From: Myxococcales bacterium
GTDB lineage: Bacteria; Myxococcota_A; UBA9160; SZUA-336
Direction: 5' to 3'
Length of the DNA stretch: 64,000 nt
Assembly (NCBI GenBank): GCA_013215565.1
Contig: JABSQV010000009.1
Span: forward strand, 16,743 to 80,742
Below the pieces are notes generated by a model. The model ran no database searches. It had not been told where the DNA came from and saw only the letters and a list, made by a program, of their open reading frames with translations. Made by a program: the position numbers and the translations under genes. Shown here piece by piece: positions 1 through 8,597 of this stretch; position 1 is the stretch's first letter; each line of letters begins with the position of its first letter.

Positions 1-464
1 ATCGTGCACGCGCTCTGACTGGAGGGGTCGGGCGCGAAGCACAGGCCGAGCGGGGCGACGGCATCTGAAAGGTGCTGATTGACCAGCCCGGGCTCTACGG
101 TCGCAGTGCGGTTCGTCGCATCGATCTCGAGAATCCGCGACATGCGCGAGCACTCGACCAGTACGGATCCCGGGACCGGCGTGGCGCCACCCGAGAGCCC
201 GGTGCCGGCGCCCCGTGGTACGAAGGGAACGCCGTGTCGGTTGCAGCAGCTGACCACGGCCGACACCGCCTCGGTCGTGAGCGGAAATACGACCAGGCCG
301 GCCGACTCTCGTAGCAGCGTGAGCGCGTCGGACTCGTACGGAAAGAGTTCACTCTCCCGCTCCAGAACCTCGGCGACGCCCGAGAGTGAACGCAGTTCCC
401 GCGCCAGCGTCGACGAGATGCCGCGAGCGACCCCGGGCGGGGTGGGAGCAGCCGTCCCGGCCAT
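1..464 (-). CDS. glcD: GlcD-like FAD-linked oxidase, N-terminal part (cut by window edge)
   Basis: This gene runs off the left edge, so only its first 154 codons are visible. It begins with ATG at 464, preceded by a strong AAGGAGG. Residues 83-94 read PRGAGTGLSGGA, the FAD pyrophosphate-binding signature of the FAD_binding_4 (VAO/PCMH) fold, and EIDATNRTATVEPGL follows as in GlcD and D-lactate dehydrogenase family proteins. Family members oxidise 2-hydroxy acids such as glycolate or D-lactate in the cytoplasm, passing electrons to partner subunits or quinone. The exact substrate cannot be told because the C-terminal domain lies outside. It follows the TPR-zincin gene by about 26 bases on the same strand and is probably co-transcribed. 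Confidence 0.85.
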   Translation of the reverse strand, partial: MAGTAAPTPPGVARGISSTLARELRSLSGVAEVLERESELFPYESDALTLLRESAGLVVFPLTTEAVSAVVSCCNRHGVPFVPRGAGTGLSGGATPVPGSVLVECSRMSRILEIDATNRTATVEPGLVNQHLSDAVAPLGLCFAPDPSSQSACT

Positions 465-490
465 GGACCCTCCTTGGGAAAGAGGGTGTA

Positions 491-1528
491 TCAGGCCAGG
501 CCGAGCCGGTCGAGGTCGTCCTCTTCCAGGCCGAGCAGGTGCCCGATCTCGTGCTTGACGGTGATCTGGATCTGCTCGATCAGGTCCGCCCGCGACTGCG
601 CGTAGGTCTCGAGATTCCGCTTGTAGAGCAGAATCCGGTCGGTTTCGAGGCGCGGCGAGGTCCCGAGCGTCGGGCTCGCCCCGGGCTCGGTCACCGGCAT
701 GCCCACGAAGAGCCCCATCGAAAGCGGCGAGATCTCGTGTTCCCGGACCACCTCGGGATCCGGCAGGTCCTCGACCAGGATCGGACAGTTTTCGATGTAG
801 CTCCGAATCGTGGAAGGCAGTTCTGCGACCGCGGCCTCGGCCACGACCCGAAACTCCGAATTCTCCATCCGAACCGGGAGCGGGAAGACATCGGGCGCGA
901 CCCGGGCCGCCTGCTGGAACAGCCCCTCCGCCCGCCTGCGCTGGCCCAGGTGGTCGAGCGCGTGGGCCAGGTAGTAAATGGCGTGGGCGTTGTCGGGCTC
1001 GCAGCCCAGGGCGCGGTCGAGGGACGACCGGGCGGCCTCCAGCCGCCCGAGGTCCAGCAGGATCTGGCCCTCGAAGGCCAAGTACGCGGGCACGTCCGGG
1101 TGGGTCTGAAGCGCCCGGCGCAGCAGGAACAGCGCTGGCTCGATTTCGTCCTCGTAATACAGACCCTTGGCCTTCAGGTAGTAGACCTCGGCCTCCACCG
1201 GGACCTCGAGGGGGCCCTCGAGCATCGCGTCGGCCAGTTCGAACGCCTCGCCGATGTCGTGGAACTCCTCGATCAGAATCTCGATCCGGTCGAGCTGCGC
1301 GTCCCAGAATCCCGGCTCAATCGCCACCGACCGCTCAAACGCGTGAAGCGCCTCCTCCACGCGGCCGCCGTCCCAGAGCACGATGCCGCGCCTCGCGTGC
1401 GCCTCGGCCCCCTGGGGGTTGGCGCGCAGCGCCTGATCCACCCAGCGGAGCGCCTGTTCCAGCCGCCCGGAGGTCCTGGCCTCCTCAGCCTGGTCCAGAC
1501 AATAGGCGTAACGCTCCTGATCCAGCAT
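491..1528 (-). CDS. TPR-repeat protein fused to a minimal zincin metallopeptidase domain
   Basis: The 345-residue product has a tetratricopeptide-rich N-terminal two-thirds (residues about 1-215, repeated A-rich helical pairs such as GRLEQALRWVDQALRANP). The C-terminal domain ends in HEIGHLLGLEEDDL, with H326, E327 and H330 as the likely zinc ligands and base. That motif and the preceding acidic stretch match the small 'possible zinc metallopeptidase' family (PF06262), which is normally a stand-alone protein of about 110-140 residues. The fusion suggests the TPR part recruits partners or substrates. No signal peptide is visible, so it is probably cytoplasmic. The ATG at 1528 follows GAAGGAAGACC. 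Substrate unknown. Confidence 0.75.
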   Translation of the reverse strand: MLDQERYAYCLDQAEEARTSGRLEQALRWVDQALRANPQGAEAHARRGIVLWDGGRVEEALHAFERSVAIEPGFWDAQLDRIEILIEEFHDIGEAFELADAMLEGPLEVPVEAEVYYLKAKGLYYEDEIEPALFLLRRALQTHPDVPAYLAFEGQILLDLGRLEAARSSLDRALGCEPDNAHAIYYLAHALDHLGQRRRAEGLFQQAARVAPDVFPLPVRMENSEFRVVAEAAVAELPSTIRSYIENCPILVEDLPDPEVVREHEISPLSMGLFVGMPVTEPGASPTLGTSPRLETDRILLYKRNLETYAQSRADLIEQIQITVKHEIGHLLGLEEDDLDRLGLA

Positions 1529-1835
1529 GGTCTTCCTTCGCCGTCGGCCCCTGGAGTGGAATAGTTGATCTTAGCAAAGACAGGTCCGGCGACTGGCGCA
1601 GGGGCACCGACGAGAGATATCTATAAATACCTAATATCATTGAATATTTTTCATTCCTCGGGGCCTCTTCCCGCGCCCGGATCTCCGTCGGTCAGGCTTT
1701 CTGGGCACCCGCGAACTGCTCTCGGGCGCCCGCGCTCGAACCGGGAACGCTGAGGCGCTGCCAGTTCTCTGACGCTGCGTGCCGCACGCGCGTCCGACCG
1801 GGGATGCGACCCGCGGGCCCGTGGGAGCGCCGGCC
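1529..1835. other. 307-base gap with an AT-rich island
   Basis: No convincing gene lies here. A 62-codon open frame at 1565-1753 has no recognisable similarity or ribosome-binding site. The notable feature is an AT-rich island at about 1614-1661 (containing TATCTATAAATACC and TGAATATTTTTC), which stands out sharply from the GC-rich surroundings. It lies upstream of the minus-strand TPR-zincin gene and may be its promoter or UP-like region, with a leader of about 90-120 bases. I looked for RNase P RNA, which sometimes neighbours the C4 zinc-ribbon gene, and found no GAGGAAAGTCC-type core on either strand. Confidence 0.5.
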
Positions 1836-2537
1836 TCAGTCCTTGGACTCGACCAGGATGCGCGCGCAGTGGGGACAGACCCGCAGGTCCCCCTGCATCA
1901 GGCGGTTGATGATCTCAAACGGAACATCGAAGTGGCAGGAGCCGCAGCACCCGCGCAGGATCCGGGAGACCGGGTCGGCATGCCGCGTGAGCACCCGGTC
2001 GTAGACCGACCGCGCGTCCGGCGGCAAGCGTCCCACGAGGACCTCGCGCTCGCCCCGGCGAAGCTCCAGGCTGGCTTCGGCCTCGGTGAACTCCCGCTTG
2101 CGGGCATCGATTTCCTTGCCCAGTTCGGTCTCGCCCTGCCGCTCTTCCCGCTCGATCGCTTCGAGTGCGGCGGTCTCGTTCTCGATCCGCTCCATCGCGG
2201 TCAGGATCTTGTCCTCGGTCTCAGCGATGCGCAGCGTGGCGGTCTCGATTTCGGACAGCAGCGCCGTGTACTCGTGGTTGGTCTTCACCAGCGCGGTCTG
2301 GCCCTCGAACTTCTCGCGCTGGCTCTCAAGCTCCTGGAGTTGTCCCTCGCTGGAGCGGCGCTCCTGTTCCGCCTGCTCGAGAGATTCCCGAGCCGTCATC
2401 GTCGCATCACGAAATTGTTCCAGCTTCGCTTCGAGTTCGGCGATGGCGAGCGGAATCGATTCGAGTTGCCGCTCCAGGTCGGCGACGGTCCCGCCGCAGC
2501 TTTCCAGGACGTCCAGATTCCCAAGCAAGTCGGTCAT
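1836..2537 (-). CDS. C4-type zinc-ribbon coiled-coil protein (CdsZ/zf-RING_7 family)
   Basis: The 233-residue protein is a long Glu/Gln/Ala-rich coiled coil (about residues 15-180) ending in a C4 zinc ribbon with Cys198, Cys201, Cys221 and Cys224 (GSCHFDVP and CPHCARIL). This is the architecture of the widespread PF02591 family, thought to bind nucleic acid; members have been called CdsZ. Length and architecture are typical. The ATG at 2537 starts a product beginning MTDLLGNLDVLE. It lies between the Hsp15-like gene upstream and the TPR-zincin gene downstream on the same strand, but with gaps over 100 bases on each side, so it may be transcribed separately. Confidence 0.85.
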   Translation of the reverse strand: MTDLLGNLDVLESCGGTVADLERQLESIPLAIAELEAKLEQFRDATMTARESLEQAEQERRSSEGQLQELESQREKFEGQTALVKTNHEYTALLSEIETATLRIAETEDKILTAMERIENETAALEAIEREERQGETELGKEIDARKREFTEAEASLELRRGEREVLVGRLPPDARSVYDRVLTRHADPVSRILRGCCGSCHFDVPFEIINRLMQGDLRVCPHCARILVESKD

Positions 2538-2671
2538 CTAGCGCAAGCTTTCCGCGAGCGGCCCGCGGGGTCAAGCGCCACGCCATCCAGAATCGCCCAA
2601 CGCCGAGAAAGGAGCGCTGCTGCGGCGGCGCAGCCGAGGGAAACGCACCCGATGGAAGGGCTCGAGCGCAC

Positions 2672-3043
2672 CTAATCGCGACCGACCAGCCGGCGAAGCG
2701 CGCGGCGCTGACGCTTGGTCGGCCGGCCGCTGCCCGGCTCGCGCGCCGGCAGGGGCTGCGCTTGCTCGGGCGGCGGGCGCTCCGGTTCCGGCGAGTGGTC
2801 GAGGTAGAGCTCGCGCGCGGCCTGAGGCGCCAGGCGCTTCTCGGCCAGCGCGAGCACCTCGAGCACCCGGACGCGGCGCGGTGCCACGACCTCGATCCGG
2901 TCCCCGATCCGAACCGGGTGCGGGGGCCTTGCAGGCCGCTCGTTGAGTTCCACCTTGCCGCGGCCACAGGCCGCAGTTGCCCGGGAGCGCGACCGGAAGA
3001 TCCGGGCAGCGGCAAGCCAGCGATCGACCCGGACCGATTCCAT
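2672..3043 (-). CDS. hslR: S4-domain RNA-binding protein, Hsp15-like
   Basis: The 123-residue protein starts VRVDRWLAAARIFRSRSRA and continues with GRGKVELN and IGDRIEV. That is the S4 fold of the Hsp15/HslR family, which binds 50S subunits carrying stalled peptidyl-tRNA and helps rescue them. The C-terminal tail is basic and Pro/Arg-rich (TKRQRRALRRLVGRD), as in other Hsp15 proteins. Family length is about 120-135 residues, so it looks complete. HslR is the best name but a general S4 RNA-binding protein is possible. The downstream gene is the C4 zinc-ribbon protein, 134 bases away. Confidence 0.8.
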   Translation of the reverse strand: MESVRVDRWLAAARIFRSRSRATAACGRGKVELNERPARPPHPVRIGDRIEVVAPRRVRVLEVLALAEKRLAPQAARELYLDHSPEPERPPPEQAQPLPAREPGSGRPTKRQRRALRRLVGRD

Positions 3044-3106
3044 GCACCCGATTCTAGACGGGATCCGCGCCGGGTCGCGAGGCGAGAGCGCCGCTCCCGA
3101 ACGCGG

Positions 3107-4885
3107 TCAGATTTCGTAGGACCCCGGAACCTCGGGCTCCTCGCTGCGGAAGATCTCAGCGCCGGTACGCGGCCGCAGCCGGGCGCGGGTACGCTCGAGC
3201 GCCTTTTCGAAGCCCTCCGAGAGCCGGGGTCCGGCCCGGAGCAGTCCCTCGGGACCCAGCATCGGACCGATCTCCGTGCGTTCGATCAGCCGGGCAATCG
3301 GCTCGGTCAGGCCACAGAGCAGCACCTTCACCCCGCGTTCGTCGAGCTGCGCAACTACCCTGCGCAGCGCCTCGAGCACGGTCGAGTCGAGATAGCGCGC
3401 GCGTTTAAGCCGCAGGATCAGGACCTCGGCTCCCCGCCCCGCAACTTCCAACAGCTGGTCGGCCAGCGCCCCCGCAACTGAAAAGTTCAGGTCGCCTTCG
3501 AGATGGAGCATCACGGCCGGCGTCGCGCCCGTCTTCCCGTCGACCGGAATTTCCCTGAAACTGCGGGGTCCGGCACGCACGATCTCGACCAGTTGCAGCC
3601 GGCCGGACCGGCGCACGAGGAGCACGAGCGACAGGAACAGGCCGGCGTAAATCGCCTGGACCAGGTCGATCCAGAGCGTGGTGCCGATCGTGGTGGCAAC
3701 CACCACCGCGTCCCCGCGCGTCACCGCTGCCCGGCGCAACGAGCGGAGATCGATCAGGTCCAGGCCGGAGAGCACCACCAGGCCGGCCAGCGCAGCGAGC
3801 GGGGTGCCGGCGAGGAGTGGCGCAGCCAGGGGCACGACTGCGAGCATCAACAGGCCGCTGCTGGCCGCGGTGATCCGGCTGCGCCCGCCCGCAGAGCGCG
3901 CGAGAGCGGATCGCGTCAGCGAGCCCGAGCCCGGCAGCGCCCCCACGAGGGAGGCTCCCAGGTTGGCGAGTCCCTGCGCGAAGAGCTCGCGATCGGGATC
4001 GAAGCGCTTCCGCGCTGAGTCGCCGACCTCCGGCGCGACCGCGCGGGCGGACGCGATCGACTGGGTGATCGCCAGCATCGCGATGGCCAGCGCGGTCGGA
4101 ATCAACGCGACGGGATCCTGCAGCTGCGGCAGCGCCAGCTCCGGGAGCCTGGCCGGGATCGACCCGATGGTCGCCAGCGCCCCGGGCCCCTCGAGCCAGC
4201 CGGAGAAGTGAGCCAGGACGGACGCGCCCACGAGTGCCAGCAGCGCGCCCGGAATGCGCGGATCCAGGCGGCGGGCCGCGAGCGCGCCGAGCGGCACCAC
4301 GAGCGCGAGGCCGAGCGACCGGGCATCGGCGGTCGAGATGGCGTCCACGGCCGCGCGAATTGTGGGCCACACGTTCGGGACGAGCGAGTCGGCTCCCCCG
4401 GGCACCGGGTCGAGGCCGGAAATGGACGGGACCTGGCGGAGTGCGATCAGGAGCCCGGCTCCCGCCGCGAATCCTCCGATCACCGAGTCCGACATGAAGC
4501 GGGAGCCCCGGCCGAGACCGAGCAGGCCGAAGGCGGCCAGGATCGCGCCCGCGAGCACCGCGATCGCCAGCACCGTTTCGATCGGGGGGAGCCCGCCCGC
4601 CGCAACCACGGGCCCGACCACCGAAGCGCCGATCACGAGCGAAATCGCGTTGGTCGGGCCCGTCACCAGATGCGGGCTCGATCCGAACAGTGCGCCGAGC
4701 AGAGCCGGAATCGTCGCGGCCCAGAGCCCCATTTCCGGTGGAACCCCCGCGATCAGCGCGTACGCCATTCCCTGAGGAACCGCCAGACAGGCCACCGTCA
4801 TGCCCGCAACCAGGTCCCGCGTGAGCGCCTCGCGCCCCACCCTCTCGAAGCCGGGTGCGAACCTCCGAATCTGATCGCCGAACAC
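3107..4885 (-). CDS. SulP family anion transporter with C-terminal STAS domain
   Basis: The 592-residue membrane protein carries the SulP hallmarks VPQGMAYALIAGVPPEMGLW and SSPHLVTGPTNAISLVIGAS near the N-terminus. Ten or more hydrophobic segments follow, then a cytoplasmic STAS domain from about residue 455 (MLHLEGDLNFSVAG; YLDSTVLEALRR, with the conserved D-S/T pair). SulP proteins move sulfate, bicarbonate or other anions across the inner membrane; the substrate cannot be read from sequence. Translation starts at GTG 4885, 11 bases after the stop of the preceding ferritin-like gene, so the two form an operon. Confidence 0.9.
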   Translation of the reverse strand: MFGDQIRRFAPGFERVGREALTRDLVAGMTVACLAVPQGMAYALIAGVPPEMGLWAATIPALLGALFGSSPHLVTGPTNAISLVIGASVVGPVVAAGGLPPIETVLAIAVLAGAILAAFGLLGLGRGSRFMSDSVIGGFAAGAGLLIALRQVPSISGLDPVPGGADSLVPNVWPTIRAAVDAISTADARSLGLALVVPLGALAARRLDPRIPGALLALVGASVLAHFSGWLEGPGALATIGSIPARLPELALPQLQDPVALIPTALAIAMLAITQSIASARAVAPEVGDSARKRFDPDRELFAQGLANLGASLVGALPGSGSLTRSALARSAGGRSRITAASSGLLMLAVVPLAAPLLAGTPLAALAGLVVLSGLDLIDLRSLRRAAVTRGDAVVVATTIGTTLWIDLVQAIYAGLFLSLVLLVRRSGRLQLVEIVRAGPRSFREIPVDGKTGATPAVMLHLEGDLNFSVAGALADQLLEVAGRGAEVLILRLKRARYLDSTVLEALRRVVAQLDERGVKVLLCGLTEPIARLIERTEIGPMLGPEGLLRAGPRLSEGFEKALERTRARLRPRTGAEIFRSEEPEVPGSYEI

Positions 4886-4896
4886 GCGCCGCCGGA

Positions 4897-5496
4897 TCAG
4901 CTCTGGCCGTTGTGCAATCGCTCGCAGATGTCGCTCAGGAACTCGAGCGTCGAACGCTCATCCTGCGCGATCGTGCGCAGCAGCGACTGAGTCTCGGGAT
5001 CGTGCTCGAGGCGATCGGCCATCGCCAGAATCGGACGCAGCGCGGCGTCGATGTCGGGAAAGCGTTCGACAAACTCGGCGAGCTTTTGAACGTCGCTCCG
5101 GCCGGGATCCGCCTGGCTCCGCATCACCTGCGCGTATACGTCCTCGGGGATCTCGGCCCGGAGCGCGCCACCGAGTTCCTTGATTCGCTGCTCGAGCAAG
5201 CGAGCGTGCATCCCCTCGCGCATCTGTACGGTCCGGAGTCCCCCTCGCACGCCGGCAGAATCGGAAACCGCGATCCAGGCGCCGAGCGAGGCCTCACCCA
5301 GCGCCTCGGCCGCCCTGAACCCGTCCAGGAACTCGATCAACTCGGTCACGGACAGCCTGCGGGCCTCGGCACCGCGCGCGGCCTCCAGACCCTCGACCTT
5401 GTCGGCCAGCCGGGTCAGTTGGGCGCAGATCTCGGCCTGAGCCTCCGCGAGCCGGGTGATCGCATCTTCGATCCGGCTCGGCGCGCGTTCCTGCAT
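4897..5496 (-). CDS. Unknown 199-residue helical protein, possibly ferritin-like
   Basis: I do not recognise this family with confidence. The start was set at ATG 5496, which has GAGGAGGGG five bases upstream; an upstream in-frame extension of 63 codons is Pro/Arg/Ser-rich and looks non-coding. The protein is all-helical. An N-terminal amphipathic segment (residues about 5-45, IEDAITRLAEAQAEICAQLT) is followed by REGMHARLLEQRIKELGG and, near the end, DERSTLEFLSDICERL. The spaced E/H residues resemble diiron ferritin-like helices, but the set of ligands is incomplete, so this is only a hint. It is the first gene of a two-gene unit with the SulP transporter. Confidence 0.6.
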   Translation of the reverse strand: MQERAPSRIEDAITRLAEAQAEICAQLTRLADKVEGLEAARGAEARRLSVTELIEFLDGFRAAEALGEASLGAWIAVSDSAGVRGGLRTVQMREGMHARLLEQRIKELGGALRAEIPEDVYAQVMRSQADPGRSDVQKLAEFVERFPDIDAALRPILAMADRLEHDPETQSLLRTIAQDERSTLEFLSDICERLHNGQS

Positions 5497-5562
5497 GAAC
5501 CCCTCCTCGAGTCTGGATGTCGCAATCCTAGCGCTCCCTCCTCTAGCCGTGGAATTCGGCTC

Positions 5563-5724
5563 GGTGGGGGGCCACCCCGAACCCGGAGAATCCGGAGAAA
5601 GCCGAGCGTAGACAAGTGCTTGGGGCAACCCGCCTGACCCTGTCGGGCGTGTCTCCCAGTGGGCGGGCGCGTGCTGCGGCGCCACCCCGCTGCAGCGGGG
5701 CGGCTTGCCACCCCGCCAACGGGG
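5563..5724. repeat. Three GC hairpins sharing GCCACCCCG upstream of topB
   Basis: The nine-base word GCCACCCCG occurs at 5571-5579, 5681-5689 and 5707-5715. Each copy sits in a small inverted repeat: GGTGG/CCACC with a GGGG loop at 5563-5576, CCCCGC-TGCA-GCGGGG at 5685-5700 (a perfect 16-base palindrome), and CCCCG-CCAA-CGGGG at 5711-5724. They lie in the divergent region between the ferritin-like gene and topB. They may be REP-like elements or a structured leader of topB. No T-tract follows, so they are not classic terminators. Confidence 0.5.
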
Positions 5725-5766
5725 CGTTACTAGGGATCACCTCTCTCGCAAGGAAGGGGAACACAG

Positions 5767-8460
5767 TTGGCCAAGGCGCTGGTGATCACTGAGAAGCCGA
5801 GCGTCGCGCGCGACATCGTCGCCGCGCTCGGCGGCTTCCAGGAGCAGGACGGCTTCTGGGAAGGGGACGAGTACGTCGTCACCTTCTCGGTCGGTCACCT
5901 GCTGGAACTCCTGGGACCCGAGGCGCTCGACCCCAAGTACAAGAGCTGGACGCTGGACACCCTCCCCATCCTTCCGAAGGAGTTCAAGCTCTCGCCCAAG
6001 TCGGGAACCTCGGAACGCGTTCGCACCATCAAGAAGCTGCTGGCGCGCCCCGACGTAGACGGCGTGATCAACGCCTGCGACGCGGGCCGCGAAGGGGAAT
6101 TGATCTTCCGCGAGATCGTCGAGTACCTGGAGAGCCAGAAGCCGATCCGGCGTCTCTGGCTCCAGTCGATGACGAAGAGCGCGATTCGGGCCGCGTTCGA
6201 GGATCTGCAACCCGGGGAGGCCTACGAAGGCCTCCACCACGCGGCGGTCTGCCGCTCACGCTCGGACTGGCTGATCGGAATGAACGCGACCCGCGCACTC
6301 ACGCGGCGGCTTCAGAGCCGCAAAGAGAAGACCGCCTGGTCGGCGGGACGGGTCCAGACTCCAACCCTGGCACTGATGGTCGAACGGGAAATCGAAGTGC
6401 TGGCGCACGTCCCGCGGCCCTTCTGGCGGATCCAGGCGCGTTTCTCGGCCGCTGGGCACGAGTACGCGGGAACCTGGATCGATCCCGGCTTCAAGACGGC
6501 CGAATCCACCCGGGACGAGAAGGAAGACCGGATCTTCGACGAGGCGCGCGCGCTCCAGATCGCGGAGGCGGTCCGCGGACAGGCGGGCACGGCAGACGAG
6601 ACCCGCAAGCCGAGCAAGGAGGCCGCACCGCCTCTCTTCGATCTCACATCGCTCCAGCGGGTCGCGAACCAGCGCTTCTCGTGGTCGGCACGGCGCACGC
6701 TCAACGCCACCCAGCGCTGCTACGAAGCCCACAAGCTGCTGACGTATCCCCGGACCGACTCCCGCTGCCTGCCCGATGACTACCCGGCCGAGGTCGACCG
6801 GATCCTGCAAGCATTCGCCAAAGCCGGGCCCTTCCAGGATCCCGCGGCGTACTTGATCGAGAACGGGCGCGAAAACGAGGCCCGCACCTTCGACAGTTCC
6901 AAGATCTCGGATCACTTCGCCGTGATTCCGACCGGCCATCTGCCCTCGGAACCGCTCACCGGGGACGACGGGCGGCTCTTCGACCTGGTCGCGCGACGCT
7001 TCCTGTCGAACTTCTATCCGCCCGCGCTCTGGAACCGCGTCGAGCGCACGACCCAGGTGGCGGATCAGAGCTTCCGGTCGCGCTCCCGAACGCTCGACGA
7101 GCCGGGCTGGCGGATCGTGATGGGACAGATCGAGCAGGAGGAGCAGGCGCTCCCGGCGCTGGTCGCCGGGGAGAGTGAAGCGTCCGGCGTGGCCGCACAG
7201 ACGCTCGAGGTGGCGTCGGAAGCCGACGAGACCAAGTCACGGCCGCGGATCAGCGAGGCACGACTGCTTTCGATGATGGAGACGGCGGGCAAGGAACTCG
7301 AAGACGAAGAACTGGCCGAGGCCATGAAGTCGACCGGGATCGGCACGCCGGCCACCCGCGCGGACGTAATCGAGAACCTGATCCGCAAGGGGTACGTGCT
7401 GCGGGTCGGCAAGGCGCTGCGGCCAACCGTCAAGGGAATCCGGCTCGTGGATACCCTGAAACGGATCGAGATCGACCGACTGGCCTCTCCCGAGCTGACC
7501 GGAGACATGGAATTCCGGCTGCAGGAGGTGCAGCGCAAGGAGCGCAGCCCCGAGCAGTTCATGAAGGAGGTGACCGAGTACACGCTCCAGATCGTCGACC
7601 GCGCCCGAAGCTTCGATTACGAGGAACTCTACCCGGACGGCCCGGTCGGCACCTGCCCGTGCGAGGAAAAACGCCCGGTCTATGAGCGCGCCTGGTTCTA
7701 CCGCTGCGAGGAACGACCCGGCGTCGAACGCGAAGACGACTGTCCGTTCCGGATCTGGAAGGACAAGTCGGGCCGCTACATGGACCGGACCACCGTGAAG
7801 ACCCTGCTAGAAAAAGGCGAGACGCGCGTCCTCGACGGATTTCTGTATCGCGACGGCCGCACCTACAAGGGCACGCTCCGGATCGAAGACAAGGAACTGA
7901 AGTTGGACCGGATCTCGGATGGAAGTTCCGAACAGGCCAGCAGCCTGCCCGAGTACGAGGTCGCGCCGGAACCGCTCGGCCCCTGTCCCGTCGGATGCGG
8001 AAGCGAAGTCATCGAGACATCGACCCACTACCTCTGCCGAAGCACCGTCGAAGCAGAGCAGGAGCAGGAGCAAACCGAAGAGAAGCCCAAGAAGGGGGAT
8101 CGCTGCAGCTTCATCCTGCCGCGTACGGTATGCAAACGCGAAGTCGTGCGCGACGAGGCCGAGGCCTACGTGCGGGACAGGCGCACGTCGATGCTCGAAG
8201 ATTTCACCTCGCGCTACGGCCGGCCCTTCAGTGCGACGCTCTTCGTCAAAGAGAACGGGCGTCACGGATTCGAATTCGCACCGCGGAAGGCCGGAGCGAA
8301 AAAGACCACGCGCAAAAAGACCACGCGGAAGAAGACCACGCGGAAGAAGAGTACGCGGAAGAAGACCACGGCGAAGAAGGCCGCGGCAAAGCAGACCGCG
8401 GCTAAGAAGTCGCCGCGCAAAAAAGGCGCGGGCGGCGGGAGCGATCCCGCCGACTCCTAG
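5767..8460 (+). CDS. topB: DNA topoisomerase III-type (type IA) with lysine-rich tail
   Basis: The 897-residue enzyme begins with a TOPRIM domain (LVITEKPSVARDIVAAL; acidic NACDAGREGELIF). It has the catalytic tyrosine Y327 in LTYPRTDSRCLP, aligning with Y328 of E. coli topoisomerase III. It relaxes or decatenates DNA by single-strand passage. After the core come two topoisomerase C-terminal (Toprim_Crpt-like) modules (MDRTTVKTLLEKGETRVLDGF and a copy around residues 780-840), then a tail from about residue 845 of repeated KKTTR/KKAAA pentapeptides resembling eukaryotic histone H1 tails. Start is TTG 5767, with AAGGAAGG upstream. This is longer than E. coli TopB (about 650 residues). Confidence 0.9.
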   Translation: MAKALVITEKPSVARDIVAALGGFQEQDGFWEGDEYVVTFSVGHLLELLGPEALDPKYKSWTLDTLPILPKEFKLSPKSGTSERVRTIKKLLARPDVDGVINACDAGREGELIFREIVEYLESQKPIRRLWLQSMTKSAIRAAFEDLQPGEAYEGLHHAAVCRSRSDWLIGMNATRALTRRLQSRKEKTAWSAGRVQTPTLALMVEREIEVLAHVPRPFWRIQARFSAAGHEYAGTWIDPGFKTAESTRDEKEDRIFDEARALQIAEAVRGQAGTADETRKPSKEAAPPLFDLTSLQRVANQRFSWSARRTLNATQRCYEAHKLLTYPRTDSRCLPDDYPAEVDRILQAFAKAGPFQDPAAYLIENGRENEARTFDSSKISDHFAVIPTGHLPSEPLTGDDGRLFDLVARRFLSNFYPPALWNRVERTTQVADQSFRSRSRTLDEPGWRIVMGQIEQEEQALPALVAGESEASGVAAQTLEVASEADETKSRPRISEARLLSMMETAGKELEDEELAEAMKSTGIGTPATRADVIENLIRKGYVLRVGKALRPTVKGIRLVDTLKRIEIDRLASPELTGDMEFRLQEVQRKERSPEQFMKEVTEYTLQIVDRARSFDYEELYPDGPVGTCPCEEKRPVYERAWFYRCEERPGVEREDDCPFRIWKDKSGRYMDRTTVKTLLEKGETRVLDGFLYRDGRTYKGTLRIEDKELKLDRISDGSSEQASSLPEYEVAPEPLGPCPVGCGSEVIETSTHYLCRSTVEAEQEQEQTEEKPKKGDRCSFILPRTVCKREVVRDEAEAYVRDRRTSMLEDFTSRYGRPFSATLFVKENGRHGFEFAPRKAGAKKTTRKKTTRKKTTRKKSTRKKTTAKKAAAKQTAAKKSPRKKGAGGGSDPADS
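8299..8418 (+). repeat. 15-bp tandem repeat encoding the KKTTR tail of TopB
   Basis: Eight consecutive 15-base units lie in frame at the 3' end of topB. The first five are close copies (aa[a/g]aagaccacgcg[c/g]), encoding KKTTR, KKTTR, KKTTR, KKSTR and KKTTA; the last three (KKAAA, KQTAA, KKSPR) are more diverged. The gradient suggests recent slippage expansion at the 5' end of the array, so copy number may vary among strains. Confidence 0.85.
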
Positions 8461-8510
8461 CGGGCTCTCCGGCCGGGTTTTCGGCGGGTGAAGCCCCGGG
8501 CCATTTCGGG

Positions 8511-8526
8511 CAGGGGGGCGCCCCTG
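8511..8526. repeat. CAGGGG-GGCG-CCCCTG hairpin between topB and the LLM gene
   Basis: A perfect six-pair inverted repeat with a four-base loop lies 50 bases after the topB stop and 71 bases before the next start. It could be a transcript-end hairpin for topB, but only GGTT follows it, not a T-run. A TATGAT box overlaps just downstream at 8530-8535 and is a possible -10 element for the next gene. Confidence 0.35.
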
Positions 8527-8597
8527 GGTTATGATGCGCGAGAGGCGGCCCCCGATCTTGCGCGGATCGCACGGATCGCCAGATAGGAGCATTCTGC

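Noticed and set aside
1565-1753. Open frame of 62 codons on the plus strand
   Set aside because: No ribosome site, no similarity, composition crosses the AT island; not coding.
1529-1835. RNase P RNA (rnpB) next to the C4 zinc-ribbon gene
   Set aside because: The gap is only about 307 bases and lacks the GAGGAAAGTCC-type core and matching P4 strands on either strand.
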